Assembly: GCA_021568835.1 (NCBI GenBank)
Contig: JAKGSH010000010.1
Coordinates: 4,960,001-5,024,000 of the forward strand
Source: Streptomyces sp. Tue 6430
GTDB taxonomy: Bacteria > Actinomycetota > Actinomycetes > Streptomycetales > Streptomycetaceae
Length of the DNA: 64,000 nucleotides
Direction of reading: 5' to 3'
The notes below the pieces were generated by a model. That model was not told where the DNA came from and searched no databases. It saw only the letters and a program-made list of their open reading frames with translations. This document shows, in pieces, positions 17,101 to 26,607 of this stretch. The first letter of the stretch is position 1. The number at the start of each line of letters is the position of its first letter. The position numbers and the translations under genes are program-made.

Positions 17101-18804
17101 CTCGGGGTCCTCCAGGCTGACGTCGGCCAGGCGGGACAGCCGGGACACCACACGGGCCAGCTCGGGGTCGGACCCCCCGTCGGGCTCACCGGTGAGGACG
17201 GTCGAGGCCGCGACGGCGAGCCCGGCCTCGTGGCCGCCCCTGCGGAGCAGACCGGGCAGCACCGCCCCGTCCGGAGCCGTGGCGGCCACCTCCTCGGTCA
17301 GCGCGCGGGCGTCCGCGTCCAGCCGGTCGGCCGCCCGGCCGGAGCCGGACTCCCGTAACCGCCGGGCCCGCAGCCCGGTCAGGGCGGCCAGCACGGCCAC
17401 GCACGCGTACCGCTGCGGCGCGTCGGCGGGCACCGCGGCCAGCGCGGCACGGTACCGGGCGACCCGCTCCTCGGAGAAGTCGCCGTCGCCCTCGGAGAGT
17501 GCCGCCAGGACGCCGAGGGTCTCCAGCGTGATGTCCGGAGCCTCGCCCCGCCGTGCGGAACCGTCCCGGAGCCGGTCGAGCAACGGGCCGAGCGACACCC
17601 CCGTGCCGTCCTCGCCGCCCTCCCGCACGCCGCCTTCCGGTACGCCGCTCCCCCGTGCGTCCTGCTGCCCCAGCGCCATGCGGCGGAGGGTGCGTACCAG
17701 CTCGAGGCGCTCCCTGTCGGCGTCGCCCAGGGAGCCCGCGTCGACGGCGTCGAGAAGGTCCATCGCCTCGCGCGCGACCGCGGCGTCGCCCCGCTCCTCG
17801 GCGAGCGAGGCGAGCGCCTCGCTCAGGGCCACCGTGACGGCCAGGTGCGCAGGATGGCCTGCGGGAGCGTGGCCGAGAGCCGCGCGCAGCCGTCGTACGG
17901 CGCAGGCGATGCGTCCGGCGTCGTGTTCCCGGGCTCCCGCCTCGGCGACCGCCGCCCCGATCCGGAAGTCCGGCAGGCCCGGCCAGGCGGACGGCTCGGC
18001 GTGCAGCGCGCGCAGGAAGCGCAGCCCTTCCACGCCCTCCGGGTCGAGCGTGCCGGCGGGGGCCGCCGCCACCAGCCGTTCGACGTCGGCGAGCGAGGGC
18101 TCACCGAGCAGCCGGGCCGCGTCCACGACCGTCCTCAGGGCGAGGGCGGCCGCGTCGGCGGCGGCCGGGCCGAGGAGGTCGGGGCGCAGGGCCGGCAGCC
18201 GCTCGCACACCGTTTGCCCGTGCCGGGCCGCGGTGGCCAGCGCGTCCGGCTCCGCGTCCAGCCGGAACCGGATCAGCTCGAGGTCGAGGGCGTGCACCGC
18301 CAGCTCCACGACCCCCTCGTGTTCCTCGGGCAGCAGCCTCCGGGCCGTGTCCGACCAGGCCAGCGCCCGCTCCAGGGCGGTCCGCCGCTCCGGGTCGGAG
18401 CCCTCGGATCTCTGGAGCGGTTCGGCGTGGGCGGAGCCGACGAGATGGGCGAACCGGGCGTCCAGGGCCGGATCCGCGGGGTCGTGGGCGTCCTCCAGGG
18501 CCGGCGGGAAGCGCACGTCCTCCGGCACGCGCGGCCGCAGGAAGCCGAAGGTGCCGACGACGACCGTCACGTTCTGCCGGATGTCCGGATCGTCGGCGCC
18601 CTGATGCCGGAACCAGAACGTCCAGAAGACCGCGGCGACCGCGTCGAGGTCGACGGCCTCCTCGGGGGCGGGCGCCGCCGCCCGCAGCAGCGCGAGCGCG
18701 TCGGCGACCGCCGCCGGCTCGCGCAACGGCGCCGGGTCACGGCTGTTCTGCGCCGCCAGCAGCCGGGCCACGACCTGTTCACGAAGTTCCGTCATCCCTC
18801 CCAT
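14156..18804 (-). CDS. Giant TPR/CHAT-domain caspase-like protein (one frameshift)
   Basis: About 1549 residues. The first roughly 1200 residues are Leu/Ala/Glu-rich helical repeats of TPR type, interrupted around 700-830 by an acidic and then a Pro/Gly-rich linker with GAPDPGAPDPG repeats. The C-terminal CHAT domain has the caspase-like dyad: His1414/His1418 in AHFGCHAATD and Cys1460 in LAFLAACGTARA, followed by GAFLLAGFPTAVGTLWEID. The terminal helix is out of frame. One C restored at 14266-14269 yields GPALALHHSVRALRERMPER and a stop at 14156. Two ATGs (18804 and 18795) are possible; only the latter has a purine-rich box, but very close. The gene diverges from two small genes. A proteolytic effector or immune role is inferred; the substrate is unknown. 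Confidence 0.82.
16375..16435. repeat. 15-bp in-frame repeat encoding GAPDP units
   Basis: The unit GGATCCGGCGCTCCG recurs four times with single-unit variants on either side. On the coding strand it gives (GAPDP)n, extended by GAPQT and GTQRT variants. It forms the flexible linker of the CHAT protein and may vary in length between strains. Confidence 0.8.
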
Positions 18805-18825
18805 AGTGCGGTGAGCTAACGTCAG

Positions 18826-18836
18826 AACACAGTGTT
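18826..18836. promoter_or_regulatory. Small palindrome AACAC-A-GTGTT in CHAT divergent promoter
   Basis: This perfect 11-bp palindrome lies in the 55-base space between the CHAT gene start and the divergent small gene. A regulator binding here could control both sides at once. It is short and could be chance. Confidence 0.35.
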
Positions 18837-18859
18837 TTCACGGTGGTTGAGGGGGCGCA

Positions 18860-19243
18860 GTGGGGCACGGGACGAAGGCGCAGAGGTTGTACGAGGATGC
18901 CGTCGCGTACGTGTGCCGCAACGCCGGCCCGCTGCGCGAGCTGATCGGCCCGGCCCACTGGGACGCCCCGTTCGCCGTCGTCCGGGACGGCGACCCGTCC
19001 GCACAGTCCTGGCGGGACGCCGTACGCCTGCTGCACGACGCTGCCGAGACGGCCGGGATCCCCGGCGGACTCGGCCTGCGCTCCACGATGGGCGTGGGCG
19101 ACTGGCCGTCCGCCCCGGCCCCGCGGTCGACCGGCTGGGTCTGCCCCACGGGCCGCTGCGCGCGCGTGGACCTGCACGAGGAGAGCGCCCCCGACACGGG
19201 CGTGTGCGCGCTGGCGGACGGCCCGATGAGACGCGTGGACTGA
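18860..19243 (+). CDS. CHAT-associated small protein with CPTGRC motif
   Basis: A 127-residue soluble protein starting at GTG with GAGGGGG upstream. No family is recognised with confidence. The N-terminal half is helical (KAQRLYEDAVAYVCRNAG, then WRDAVRLLHDAAETAG). The C-terminal half holds a short cysteine motif in TGWVCPTGRCARVDL and ends with an acidic stretch (CALADGPMRRVD). A CPxxxC pair in a predicted loop suggests metal binding or a disulfide. It starts 55 bases from the divergent CHAT gene and is followed by a membrane-protein gene, so the three probably form one module. Confidence 0.75.
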   Translation: MGHGTKAQRLYEDAVAYVCRNAGPLRELIGPAHWDAPFAVVRDGDPSAQSWRDAVRLLHDAAETAGIPGGLGLRSTMGVGDWPSAPAPRSTGWVCPTGRCARVDLHEESAPDTGVCALADGPMRRVD

Positions 19244-19249
19244 CGGCGG

Positions 19250-19340
19250 GCACCACGGAACACGGCATCACGGAACACGGCGCACAGCGCAAGGCATCAC
19301 GGAACACGGCGCACGGCACCGCGGAACACGGTGGGCGACG
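19250..19340. repeat. Degenerate CACGGAACACGGC repeats
   Basis: The motif CACGGAACACGGC or close variants occurs about four times in this gap after the small gene. It may be a slippage-derived spacer; no gene is supported. Confidence 0.6.
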
Positions 19341-19392
19341 CCCGGCACGGCACTGCGGGCGCACGGCGACACACAGGGGACGGGCTGAGACG

Positions 19393-20205
19393 GTGGCACT
19401 GCTTCTCGAACTCCAGAGGCGCATCCCCGACGGCTGGTTCCTGCGGCGGCTGCTGCCCGCCCTGCTGTTCGTCGTCGTGGCCGTCGTGGGCGGCGGGCAG
19501 CTCGGCCACCGGGACTGGGCCGACCTCGGGCTCGCCCGCGACCGGATCGCCGGTGCCCTGCCGCTGAACGGCGGGCTCACCGCCGACGGCGCCGCCACCC
19601 TGGTCCTCGTCGTGCTGACGGCGGTGGCGGTCGCACTGACGGTGCCCCTGGCCGCCGACGCGGTCGGCGCACTGTCCGCGGGGGCCTGGCCCTGGTGGCT
19701 GACCCCCCTGGCCCGGCGGCTCACCCGGTGGCGGGTCCGCCGCTGGACCTCTCCCCGGGAGATCGGCAGGGACGCCGTACGGGCCCGGGCGGCCGGGCAT
19801 GAACTGCGCGCCGCCCGGCTCGACGCGCGCCGGGCCCGCGCCGCACCGGTCAGGCCGACCTCCCCGACCTGGTCGGGCGACCGGATCCGCGCCGCCGAAC
19901 AGAGCGCCAGGGTGCAGACGGGAACCGACCTCCCCGGCGAGTGGACCAGGCTCCTCCTCGACGTGCCGGACGCCTCCCGCGCCGCGCTGGGCGAGGCCCG
20001 CGACGCCTACCAGGCGGCCTGCGAGGCCCTGGTCTGGAGCGTCGCCTTCACCACCGTCGGCCTCTGGTGGTGGCCCGCCGGCCTCGGCGGGACCGTCCTG
20101 TGGCTGGTCTCCTGGCGCGCGCTGCGGCGGGCCGCGGACGGGCTGTGCCACACGGCCGAGGCGGTCGTCGCACTGCGGCGGGCCGCTTCGCCGCCACCCG
20201 CCTGA
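19393..20205 (+). CDS. CHAT-associated membrane protein
   Basis: A 270-residue protein of unrecognised family. Hydrophobic segments are LLPALLFVVVAVVGGGQLG (about 17-35), AATLVLVVLTAVAVALTVPL (about 65-84) and, near the C-terminus, LVWSVAFTTVGLWWWPAGL with GGTVLWLVSW, so it is probably a four-segment membrane protein. The middle is an Arg/Ala-rich cytoplasmic region (RARAAGHELRAARLDARRAR). The GTG start has only a weak upstream purine stretch. It follows the small Cys-motif gene on the same strand. In many bacterial conflict systems a protease acts with a membrane partner; that reading here is inference. Confidence 0.75.
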   Translation: MALLLELQRRIPDGWFLRRLLPALLFVVVAVVGGGQLGHRDWADLGLARDRIAGALPLNGGLTADGAATLVLVVLTAVAVALTVPLAADAVGALSAGAWPWWLTPLARRLTRWRVRRWTSPREIGRDAVRARAAGHELRAARLDARRARAAPVRPTSPTWSGDRIRAAEQSARVQTGTDLPGEWTRLLLDVPDASRAALGEARDAYQAACEALVWSVAFTTVGLWWWPAGLGGTVLWLVSWRALRRAADGLCHTAEAVVALRRAASPPPA

Positions 20206-20288
20206 GCGGGATCGCCGGAGCGGGGTCGCCTGAACCCCGGCCGAGCGGGGTCGCCCGAGCGCACCCGGCTGAGCCCCGACCGGGCGGC

Positions 20289-21260
20289 TCAGCCGGGTGA
20301 TTCGCCGAACACCGGATGCAGTTCGGGCCGGGCGTCCCACCAGGCGCGGTAGAAGGCGTTGTTGTCCACGTTCTTCAGGTAGGCGCGGGCCGCCGCCTCG
20401 TAGAGCAGCTCCGCCTGAAGCGCGGAGACCGACCCCCGGTTCCACGCGATCCGGATCCGGCCGGTGACCGGATCGCCCGCCAGCGGGCGCAGGACGGTTC
20501 CCCCGGCGGCCGGCGCGGTCGGCTGGCACAGGGACACCGCCCGGCCGGCCGCGACCAGGTCGTACTGCATCTTCCGGTCCGCCACCCGGTGTCGCAGCAG
20601 CGGGACGAAGCCCGCCTTCGCGCAGGCCGCGACCAGCGCCTCCGGCCCGCCGTCGTCGTCCTCCACGAGCATCATCCAGGACTCGTGGGTCAACGCGGCG
20701 AGCGAGATCCGCTCCTGGCCCGCCAGCGGGTGCGCGGCGGAGAGCCGTATGCAGAACGGTTCCTTCGGGACGAGGGTGCGGGCCGTGACGCCCGGCGGCA
20801 ACGGCACCTCGTGGTCGTTGACCTCGCCGTACAGCACGGCGTCGTACCGGCCCGCACCGAGCTGCCTGGTCAGCGTGGTGGCCGAATGCTCGATCGTCAT
20901 GTTGACGTCCGTACTGCCCGTCACCTGCCCCCACTCGTCCAGGAGATGGTCGACGAGGACGAGGAGGATGCAGCCGAGCCGCAGTGTCGAGTGCGGAGCG
21001 ATGGCCCGGGCGCCGGCGGCCAAGGCGTCCATTTCGCCGAGCACCAGGTGAGCCTTGCGGAGCACGAACTCGCCCAGCGGGGTCGGCTCCACCCCCCGAC
21101 GGCTGCGGAGGAACAGCTCTCCGCCCGCGACCCGCTCGATCCGCCGCAGTTGGGCCGAAAGCGCGGGCTGCGTGATCCCGAGCCGCCCCGCGGCCCCGCT
21201 CAGACTGCCTGCCTCGGCGATCCGGCACACGGCTTCGAGATGCCTCAACTCCAGCTTCAT
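20289..21260 (-). CDS. LysR-family transcriptional regulator
   Basis: A 323-residue regulator. The winged helix-turn-helix is at residues 3-60 (LRHLEAVCRIAEAGSLSGAA then ITQPALSAQLRRIERVAGGE), followed by a periplasmic-binding-like effector domain that senses an unknown small molecule. The ATG at 21260 directly precedes the HTH; a longer frame to 21740 is not coding. It diverges from a small hydrophobic protein gene and may regulate it or the aminopeptidase gene further on. Confidence 0.92.
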   Translation of the reverse strand: MKLELRHLEAVCRIAEAGSLSGAAGRLGITQPALSAQLRRIERVAGGELFLRSRRGVEPTPLGEFVLRKAHLVLGEMDALAAGARAIAPHSTLRLGCILLVLVDHLLDEWGQVTGSTDVNMTIEHSATTLTRQLGAGRYDAVLYGEVNDHEVPLPPGVTARTLVPKEPFCIRLSAAHPLAGQERISLAALTHESWMMLVEDDDGGPEALVAACAKAGFVPLLRHRVADRKMQYDLVAAGRAVSLCQPTAPAAGGTVLRPLAGDPVTGRIRIAWNRGSVSALQAELLYEAAARAYLKNVDNNAFYRAWWDARPELHPVFGESPG

Positions 21261-21396
21261 CGGCGCAGCGTACGCACGGCGACGGCGCCGCACCATAACC
21301 CGCGTCTTATAGAAATTGGCATGTCCCCAACCAGTTGGACGGGGACTCATACTCGGCCGCAACGATCCGCCTCCCCGCCATGAACGGAGCACGACG

Positions 21397-21684
21397 TTGC
21401 GTCCGACCGGAGCCATTGCCGCTGCCGCTGCTGCCGCTGCTGCGGCGGCCCTGGAGCTCTCGGTGAGCCCCGCGGTCGCCCTCACCGTCGTCCTCACCGT
21501 CGTCCTCGCCGTCCCCGCCGCCGCGGTCCGGCGGGCCGGGGCCGAGCCGCTTCCCGGTCGCGGCGGGCCCCTCGCTCTCGCCGCCGCCGGCGAGGCCGTG
21601 GCCGGCGGCTTCGGTGAACTGCGGCACGGCGCCCGCGAAGCCCTCGTCCGCGCGACGGTCACCCCGTTCCCGGTCGCGAAATGA
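21397..21684 (+). CDS. Small Ala/Val-rich hydrophobic protein
   Basis: A possible 95-residue protein starting at TTG with GGAG nine bases upstream. It begins with a poly-Ala tract encoded by GCTGCC repeats, then a hydrophobic stretch (SPAVALTVVLTVVLAVPAAA) that could be a membrane anchor or signal sequence. No family is recognised. It is divergent from the LysR gene, the classic place for a LysR target. It could also be a chance open frame. Confidence 0.4.
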   Translation: MRPTGAIAAAAAAAAAAALELSVSPAVALTVVLTVVLAVPAAAVRRAGAEPLPGRGGPLALAAAGEAVAGGFGELRHGAREALVRATVTPFPVAK

Positions 21685-21887
21685 CCGACTCCTGCCACCC
21701 CGGCCCCCGCATGGCCAACTCCTGCCGACCCGCACCCCATTGACGCGAGCCCGCGGCTGCTGCGACCGTCCCCACACCGGGCATGGCCATGTCATAAAAA
21801 CCGGCTCTCCCTTCCCGGGAGGAGCCGGAGGCGGCACACCGTCGGGCCCGCGCCACCTCCCCACCTCCACCCACACAAGGAGCCACG

Positions 21888-23684
21888 GTGCTACGAAGAC
21901 TCAGCCTCGCCGGCCTTTCCCTGGCCGTGACCCTGGGACTGGCGTCCCTGCCCGCCGCGTCAGCGGCCGCCTCGTCGTCGACGAGCGGTCCGACGGCCCG
22001 GCTCGACACAGCCGCCGGCACCGCCGCCGGCACAGCCGCCGGCACAGCGGCCGCCGGGCTCGCCGCGGCCGCGCCCGACATCGACGTCTCCAAGGTCCAG
22101 GCGCACCTGACCGAGTTCAGCCGCATAGCCACCGCCAACGGCGGCAACCGGCGCTCGACCGGCCAGGGCTACCGCGACTCCCTCGCGTATGTGAAGGGCA
22201 AGCTCCAGGCGGCCGGTTACACGGTCACCGAGCAGCCCTGCACCTCGGGCTGCACCACCAACGCCGGACCGAACCTCATCGCCGAGTGGCCGGGCGGCGA
22301 CGCCTCGAAGGTGTACATGTTCGGCGCCCACCTGGACAGCGTCTCGGCCGGGCCCGGCATCAACGACAACGGCTCCGGCAGCGCCGCGATCCTGGAGACG
22401 GCGCTGACCCTCGCCGCGAACAACCCGCAGATGACCAACCGGGTCCGCTTCGCCTGGTGGACCGACGAGGAGCAGGGCCTCAACGGCTCGGACTTCTACG
22501 TCCGTTCGCTGACCTCGACGCAGCGCTCGACGATCAAGGCGTACTACAACTTCGACATGATCGCCTCCACCAACGGCGGCTACTTCATCAACCACATCAC
22601 CTCCACGGCCGCCCAGCCGATGAAGGCCTACTGGGACTCGCTGAACCTCCAGCCGGAGGAGAACACCGAGGGCGCGGGCCGCTCCGACGACTACCCGTTC
22701 GAGCAGTACTCCATCCCGACCTCGGGCTACGCGATGGGCGCGAGCGCCCGCAAGACCTCCGCGCAGGCGGCCAAGTGGGGTGGCACGGCGGGCTCCGCGT
22801 ACGACCCCTGCTACCACCAGTCCTGCGACACCCTCAACAACATCAACGCGACCGGGCTCAACCGTGCCGCGGACGGCATCGCCCACACCCTGTGGGCGGC
22901 CGCCGTCTCCCAGCAGGCCCCGGTCGACGACTTCTCCGTCGCGGCGAGTCCGGCCTCCGGCACCGCCGACCAGGGCACCTCGGTGACCACCACCGTCGCC
23001 ACGGCCACCACCAACGGCTCGCCGCAGACGGTGAACCTGTCGGCTTCCGGCGCACCGTCCGGCGTGAACATCTCCTTCAGCCCGGCCTCGCTCACCTCGG
23101 GCCAGTCGTCCACGGCGACGTTCACGGTGGGCTCGTCGGTCGCCCCGGGCGCGTACCCGATCACCCTCACCGGCACCGGTGCCGTCACCCGCACCGCCAC
23201 GTACACGCTGACGGTCAGGGGCACCGGCACCTGCCAGCCCGGCCAGCTCGTCGGCAACGGCGGCTTCGAGAGCGGGACTTCGCCGTGGACCGGTGACACC
23301 GCAGCGATCGGCGCCCACTCCGGCCAGTCCGCGCACAGCGGCACGCGCTTCGCCTGGCTGGGCGGTTACGGCAGCACCGGGTCCGACAGCCTGAGCCAGA
23401 CGGTGACGGTGCCCTCCGGGTGCGCCAAGGCCACCCTGACGTACTGGCTGCACATCGACACGGCCGAATCCGGCAGCACGGTCTACGACCGGTTCACGGT
23501 CAAGGCGGGCAGCACCACGCTGGCCACCCTGTCCAACGCCAACGCGGCGAGCGGCTACGTCCAGCGGACCCTGGACCTGAGCCCCTACGTGGGCCGGCAG
23601 GTCACGCTGTCGTTCACCTCGACCGAGGACGCCAGCCTCCAGACCAGCTTCGTGCTGGACGACGTGAGCGTGCAGACCAGCTGA
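21888..23684 (+). CDS. Secreted M28-family zinc aminopeptidase
   Basis: A 598-residue exported protein similar to the Streptomyces griseus aminopeptidase. The signal peptide ends near ASLPAASA (about residue 27), followed by an Ala/Gly-rich propeptide with TAAG repeats. The di-zinc ligands of the family are visible: His in MFGAHLDSV, Asp in GINDNGSGSA, Glu-Glu in WTDEEQGLNGS, Asp in YYNFDMIA and His in CYHQSCDT. After about residue 345 come an Ig-like domain (SVAASPASGTADQGT) and a jelly-roll C-terminal domain (GQLVGNGGFESGTSPW). AAGGAGCC precedes the GTG start. It releases N-terminal hydrophobic residues from extracellular peptides. Confidence 0.93.
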   Translation: MLRRLSLAGLSLAVTLGLASLPAASAAASSSTSGPTARLDTAAGTAAGTAAGTAAAGLAAAAPDIDVSKVQAHLTEFSRIATANGGNRRSTGQGYRDSLAYVKGKLQAAGYTVTEQPCTSGCTTNAGPNLIAEWPGGDASKVYMFGAHLDSVSAGPGINDNGSGSAAILETALTLAANNPQMTNRVRFAWWTDEEQGLNGSDFYVRSLTSTQRSTIKAYYNFDMIASTNGGYFINHITSTAAQPMKAYWDSLNLQPEENTEGAGRSDDYPFEQYSIPTSGYAMGASARKTSAQAAKWGGTAGSAYDPCYHQSCDTLNNINATGLNRAADGIAHTLWAAAVSQQAPVDDFSVAASPASGTADQGTSVTTTVATATTNGSPQTVNLSASGAPSGVNISFSPASLTSGQSSTATFTVGSSVAPGAYPITLTGTGAVTRTATYTLTVRGTGTCQPGQLVGNGGFESGTSPWTGDTAAIGAHSGQSAHSGTRFAWLGGYGSTGSDSLSQTVTVPSGCAKATLTYWLHIDTAESGSTVYDRFTVKAGSTTLATLSNANAASGYVQRTLDLSPYVGRQVTLSFTSTEDASLQTSFVLDDVSVQTS

Positions 23685-23685
23685 C

Positions 23686-23790
23686 ACCGGGCCGTCCGGC
23701 ACCGGGCCGTCCGGCACCGGGCCGTCCGGCACCGGGCCGTCCGGCACCGGGCCGTCCGGCACCGGGCCGTCCGGCACCGGGCCGTCGGGC
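23686..23790. repeat. 15-bp tandem repeat, about 7 copies
   Basis: The unit CACCGGGCCGTCCGG repeats head to tail right after the aminopeptidase stop codon, with one variant (GTCGGG) in the last copy. Each unit contains inverted GGCC/CCGG elements, so the RNA could fold into short GC hairpins and aid termination. Confidence 0.85.
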
Positions 23791-23799
23791 ACCGTCGGC

Positions 23800-24064
23800 G
23801 GGGGTGGCCGGGCCTTCGGGTCCGCCCGCCCCCGCCGTGGTGCCGGATCGCGCCGGGAGACGGCGGCCCCGCCGGTGAGGTGCCGTCCTCCTCGTTCCGG
23901 GCCGGTTCCCCGGGAACCGCCGTCCGCGACGGCCGTGGCACGAGGCGTCCCGCGTCCGGATCAGGCATGGTCACGGCGCCGCCGCCAGGAGGGGCGTCCG
24001 AGGACGGCGGCCGGTGCGCCCCGCCCGCGCAGGAGCGCCGGGCGAGGCGCACCGCGGGGCCGTC
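23800..24064. other. Intergenic region upstream of miaB
   Basis: No gene is supported here. The last bases contain the -10 element for miaB. Open frames in this stretch are Arg/Pro/Gly-rich and unsupported. Confidence 0.5.
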
Positions 24065-24070
24065 TAACCT
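24065..24070 (+). promoter_or_regulatory. -10 element TAACCT, leaderless miaB start
   Basis: TAACCT ends seven bases before the miaB ATG, consistent with a leaderless transcript. GAAGG directly before the ATG is too close to serve as a ribosome binding site. Confidence 0.45.
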
Positions 24071-24077
24071 TGAAGGC

Positions 24078-25612
24078 ATGACCAGCAGCAGCGACCGGAG
24101 CCTCGCAGTGGACGTTCCCGCACCCAAGAGCTACGAGATCCGCACCTACGGGTGCCAGATGAACGTCCACGACTCCGAGCGGTTGTCCGGGCTGCTCGAA
24201 GACGCCGGCTACGTGCGCGCCCCCGAGGGGTCGGACGGCGACGCGGACGTCGTCGTCTTCAACACGTGCGCCGTACGCGAGAACGCCGACAACCGGCTGT
24301 ACGGCAACCTCGGCCGCCTCGCGCCGCGGAAGGCCTCGCGGCCCGGCATGCAGATCGCGGTCGGCGGCTGCCTGGCCCAGAAGGACCGCGACACCATCGT
24401 GAAGAAGGCCCCCTGGGTCGACGTCGTCTTCGGCACCCACAACATCGGCAAGCTCCCGGTCCTGCTGGAACGCGCGCGCGTGCAGGAGGAGGCGCAGGTC
24501 GAGATCGCCGAGTCCCTGGAGGCGTTCCCCTCGACGCTGCCCACGCGCCGCGAGAGCGCGTACGCCGCATGGGTGTCGATCTCCGTCGGCTGCAACAACA
24601 CCTGCACGTTCTGCATCGTCCCGGCCCTGCGCGGCAAGGAGAAGGACCGCCGCACCGGCGACATCCTCGCCGAGATCGACGCCCTGGTGGGCGAGGGCGT
24701 CAGCGAGATCACGCTGCTCGGCCAGAACGTCAACGCCTACGGTTCCGACATCGGCGACCGGGAGGCCTTCAGCAAGCTGCTGCGCGCGTGCGGGACGGTC
24801 GAGGGCCTCGAACGCGTGCGGTTCACCTCGCCGCACCCGCGCGACTTCACCGACGACGTCATCGCCGCCATGGCCGAGACGCCGAACGTGATGCCGCAGC
24901 TGCACATGCCGCTCCAGTCCGGCTCGGACACCGTCCTGAAGGCGATGCGCCGCTCCTACCGCCAGGAGCGCTACCTCGGGATCATCGAGAAGGTCCGCGC
25001 GGCCATCCCGCACGCCGCGATCACCACCGACATCATCGTGGGCTTCCCCGGCGAGACCGAGGAGGACTTCGAGGAGACCCTGCACGTGGTGCGCGAGGCC
25101 CGGTTCGCCCAGGCCTTCACCTTCCAGTACTCCAAGCGGCCCGGCACCCCGGCCGCCACCATGGAGGACCAGATCCCCAAGGAGGTCGTCCAGGCGCGCT
25201 ACGAGCGTCTCGTCGCCCTCCAGGAGGAGATCTCCTGGGAGGAGAACAAGAAGCAGGTCGGCCGCACCCTGGAGCTGATGGTCGCCGAGGGCGAGGGCCG
25301 CAAGGACGGCGCCACCCACCGCCTCTCCGGCCGCGCCCCGACAACCGGCTCGTCCACTTCACCAAGCCCGACCGGGAGGTCCGCCCCGGCGACGTCGTCA
25401 CGGTCGAGATCACCTACGCCGCCCCGCACCACCTCCTCGCCGAGGGCGCCGTCCTCGACGTGCGCCGCACGCGCGCGGGTGACGCCTGGGAGAAGCGCAC
25501 CGCGGAGAAGGCGGCCGCGCCGGCCGGCGTCATGCTGGGCCTGCCCAAGGTCGGCGTGCCCGCGCCGCTCCCGGTGGCGAGCGGCAGCGGCAGCGGCTGC
25601 GGCTGCGACTGA
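24078..25612 (+). CDS. miaB: tRNA-2-methylthio-N6-dimethylallyladenosine synthase MiaB (one frameshift)
   Basis: A radical-SAM methylthiotransferase that adds the 2-methylthio group to i6A37 of tRNA. The N-terminal cluster cysteines lie in RTYGCQMN, FNTCAVREN and VGGCLAQK. The radical SAM motif is Cys172-x3-Cys176-x2-Cys179 (SVGCNNTCTFCIV). The TRAM domain (DNRLVHFTKP, RPGDVVTVEITYAAPHHL) is out of frame. One C restored in the run 25336-25339 gives a 511-residue protein, the normal size. The C-terminus ends in a Gly/Ser/Cys tail (GSGSGCGCD). It acts after MiaA, which is encoded 1.8 kb downstream. Confidence 0.93.
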
Positions 25613-25740
25613 CCGGCACCGGCACCGGCACCGGCACAGGCACAGGCATCGGCCTGTCGGCCCCGCCCGCCCCGTACCACGCGCGCGTACGCCGATACCG
25701 GCGCGCGCGGGGCCGGCGGCTCGGGGTTACCCTGCCGATC
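25613..25740. other. Short spacer with GGCACC repeats and leaderless promoter
   Basis: Positions 25613-25650 hold hexamer repeats of GGCACC/GGCACA. TACCCT at 25728-25733 ends seven bases before the ATG of the next gene and suits a leaderless -10 element. Confidence 0.55.
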
Positions 25741-26456
25741 ATGCTTGTCGCCGCCGCAGTCTGCCCCTGTCCGCCCCTGCTCGTGCCCGAGGTGGCCGCG
25801 GGCGCCGCACCCGAGCTGGACGCCGCGCGTACCGCCTGCTCGGACGCGCTGTCGGTGCTCGCCGCCGCCCGGCCCGACCGGCTCGTGGTGATCGGCCCCG
25901 CGCAGGAGGACGGGCAGGGCGCGTACCCCGCGGGCACGCCGGGCTCCTTCCGCGGTTTCGGCGTGGATCTCGCCGTACGGCTCGGTGGGGCCGGCACGGA
26001 GGCGGCGGCCGAGCGCGACCTGCCGCCCTCCCTCGCCGTGGGCGCCTGGCTGCTGCAGCGGGCCGGCTGGTCGGGCACCCCGGTCGAGGGGCTCGGCGTG
26101 GGGGAGTCCCTCACGCCCGGCCGATGCGCCGGGACCGGCCGGGAGATCGCCGCCCGGCCCGGCCGGACCGCGCTGCTCGTGATGGGCGACGCGAGCGCCT
26201 GCCGCACGCTGAAGGCGCCGGGCTACCTGGACGAGCGAGCGGCCCTTTCGACGCCGAGGCCGGGCGGGCGCTCGGCGCCGCCGACGTCGCGGCCCTGGAG
26301 GCCCTCGACGCCGGACTGGCCCGTGAGCTGAAGGCGGCCGGACGGGCCCCGTGGCAGGTGCTCGCGGGCGCGGCGCGGGACGCCGGTCTGTCCGGCACCC
26401 TGCTCTACGAGGACGCGCCGTACGGCGTCGGGTACGTGGTCGCTGCCTGGTCGTAG
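25741..26456 (+). CDS. Class III extradiol dioxygenase subunit B-like protein (one frameshift)
   Basis: A 238-residue protein of the LigB/MEMO-like superfamily, found in actinobacteria next to miaB. It opens with the family strand (MLVAAAVCPCPPLLVPEVA) and has a mid-protein ALLVMGDASACRTLKAPGYLD. The last third (GPFDAEAGRALGAADVAALE through APYGVGYVVAAW) is in another frame. One G or C restored near 26241-26245 joins them. The metal-ligand histidines of true extradiol dioxygenases are not obvious, so enzymatic activity is uncertain. It converges with the antitoxin-like gene. Confidence 0.75.
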
Positions 26457-26607
26457 CCCCGGCCGCGACCGGCGCCGACGTCCGGGGAACGGCGGACGGC
26501 CGGGTGCGCGCACGCGGATGCGCGCGTGGACCGCGACCGTCCGTCCGCCTGCGCGTCCATCCGCCTGCGCGTCCGTCCGTTTTCGCCGTGCCGCTGCCGG
26601 CCGTCGT

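Noticed and set aside
23686..23790. CRISPR-like regular repeats
   Set aside because: Units are contiguous 15-mers without spacers and there are no cas genes.
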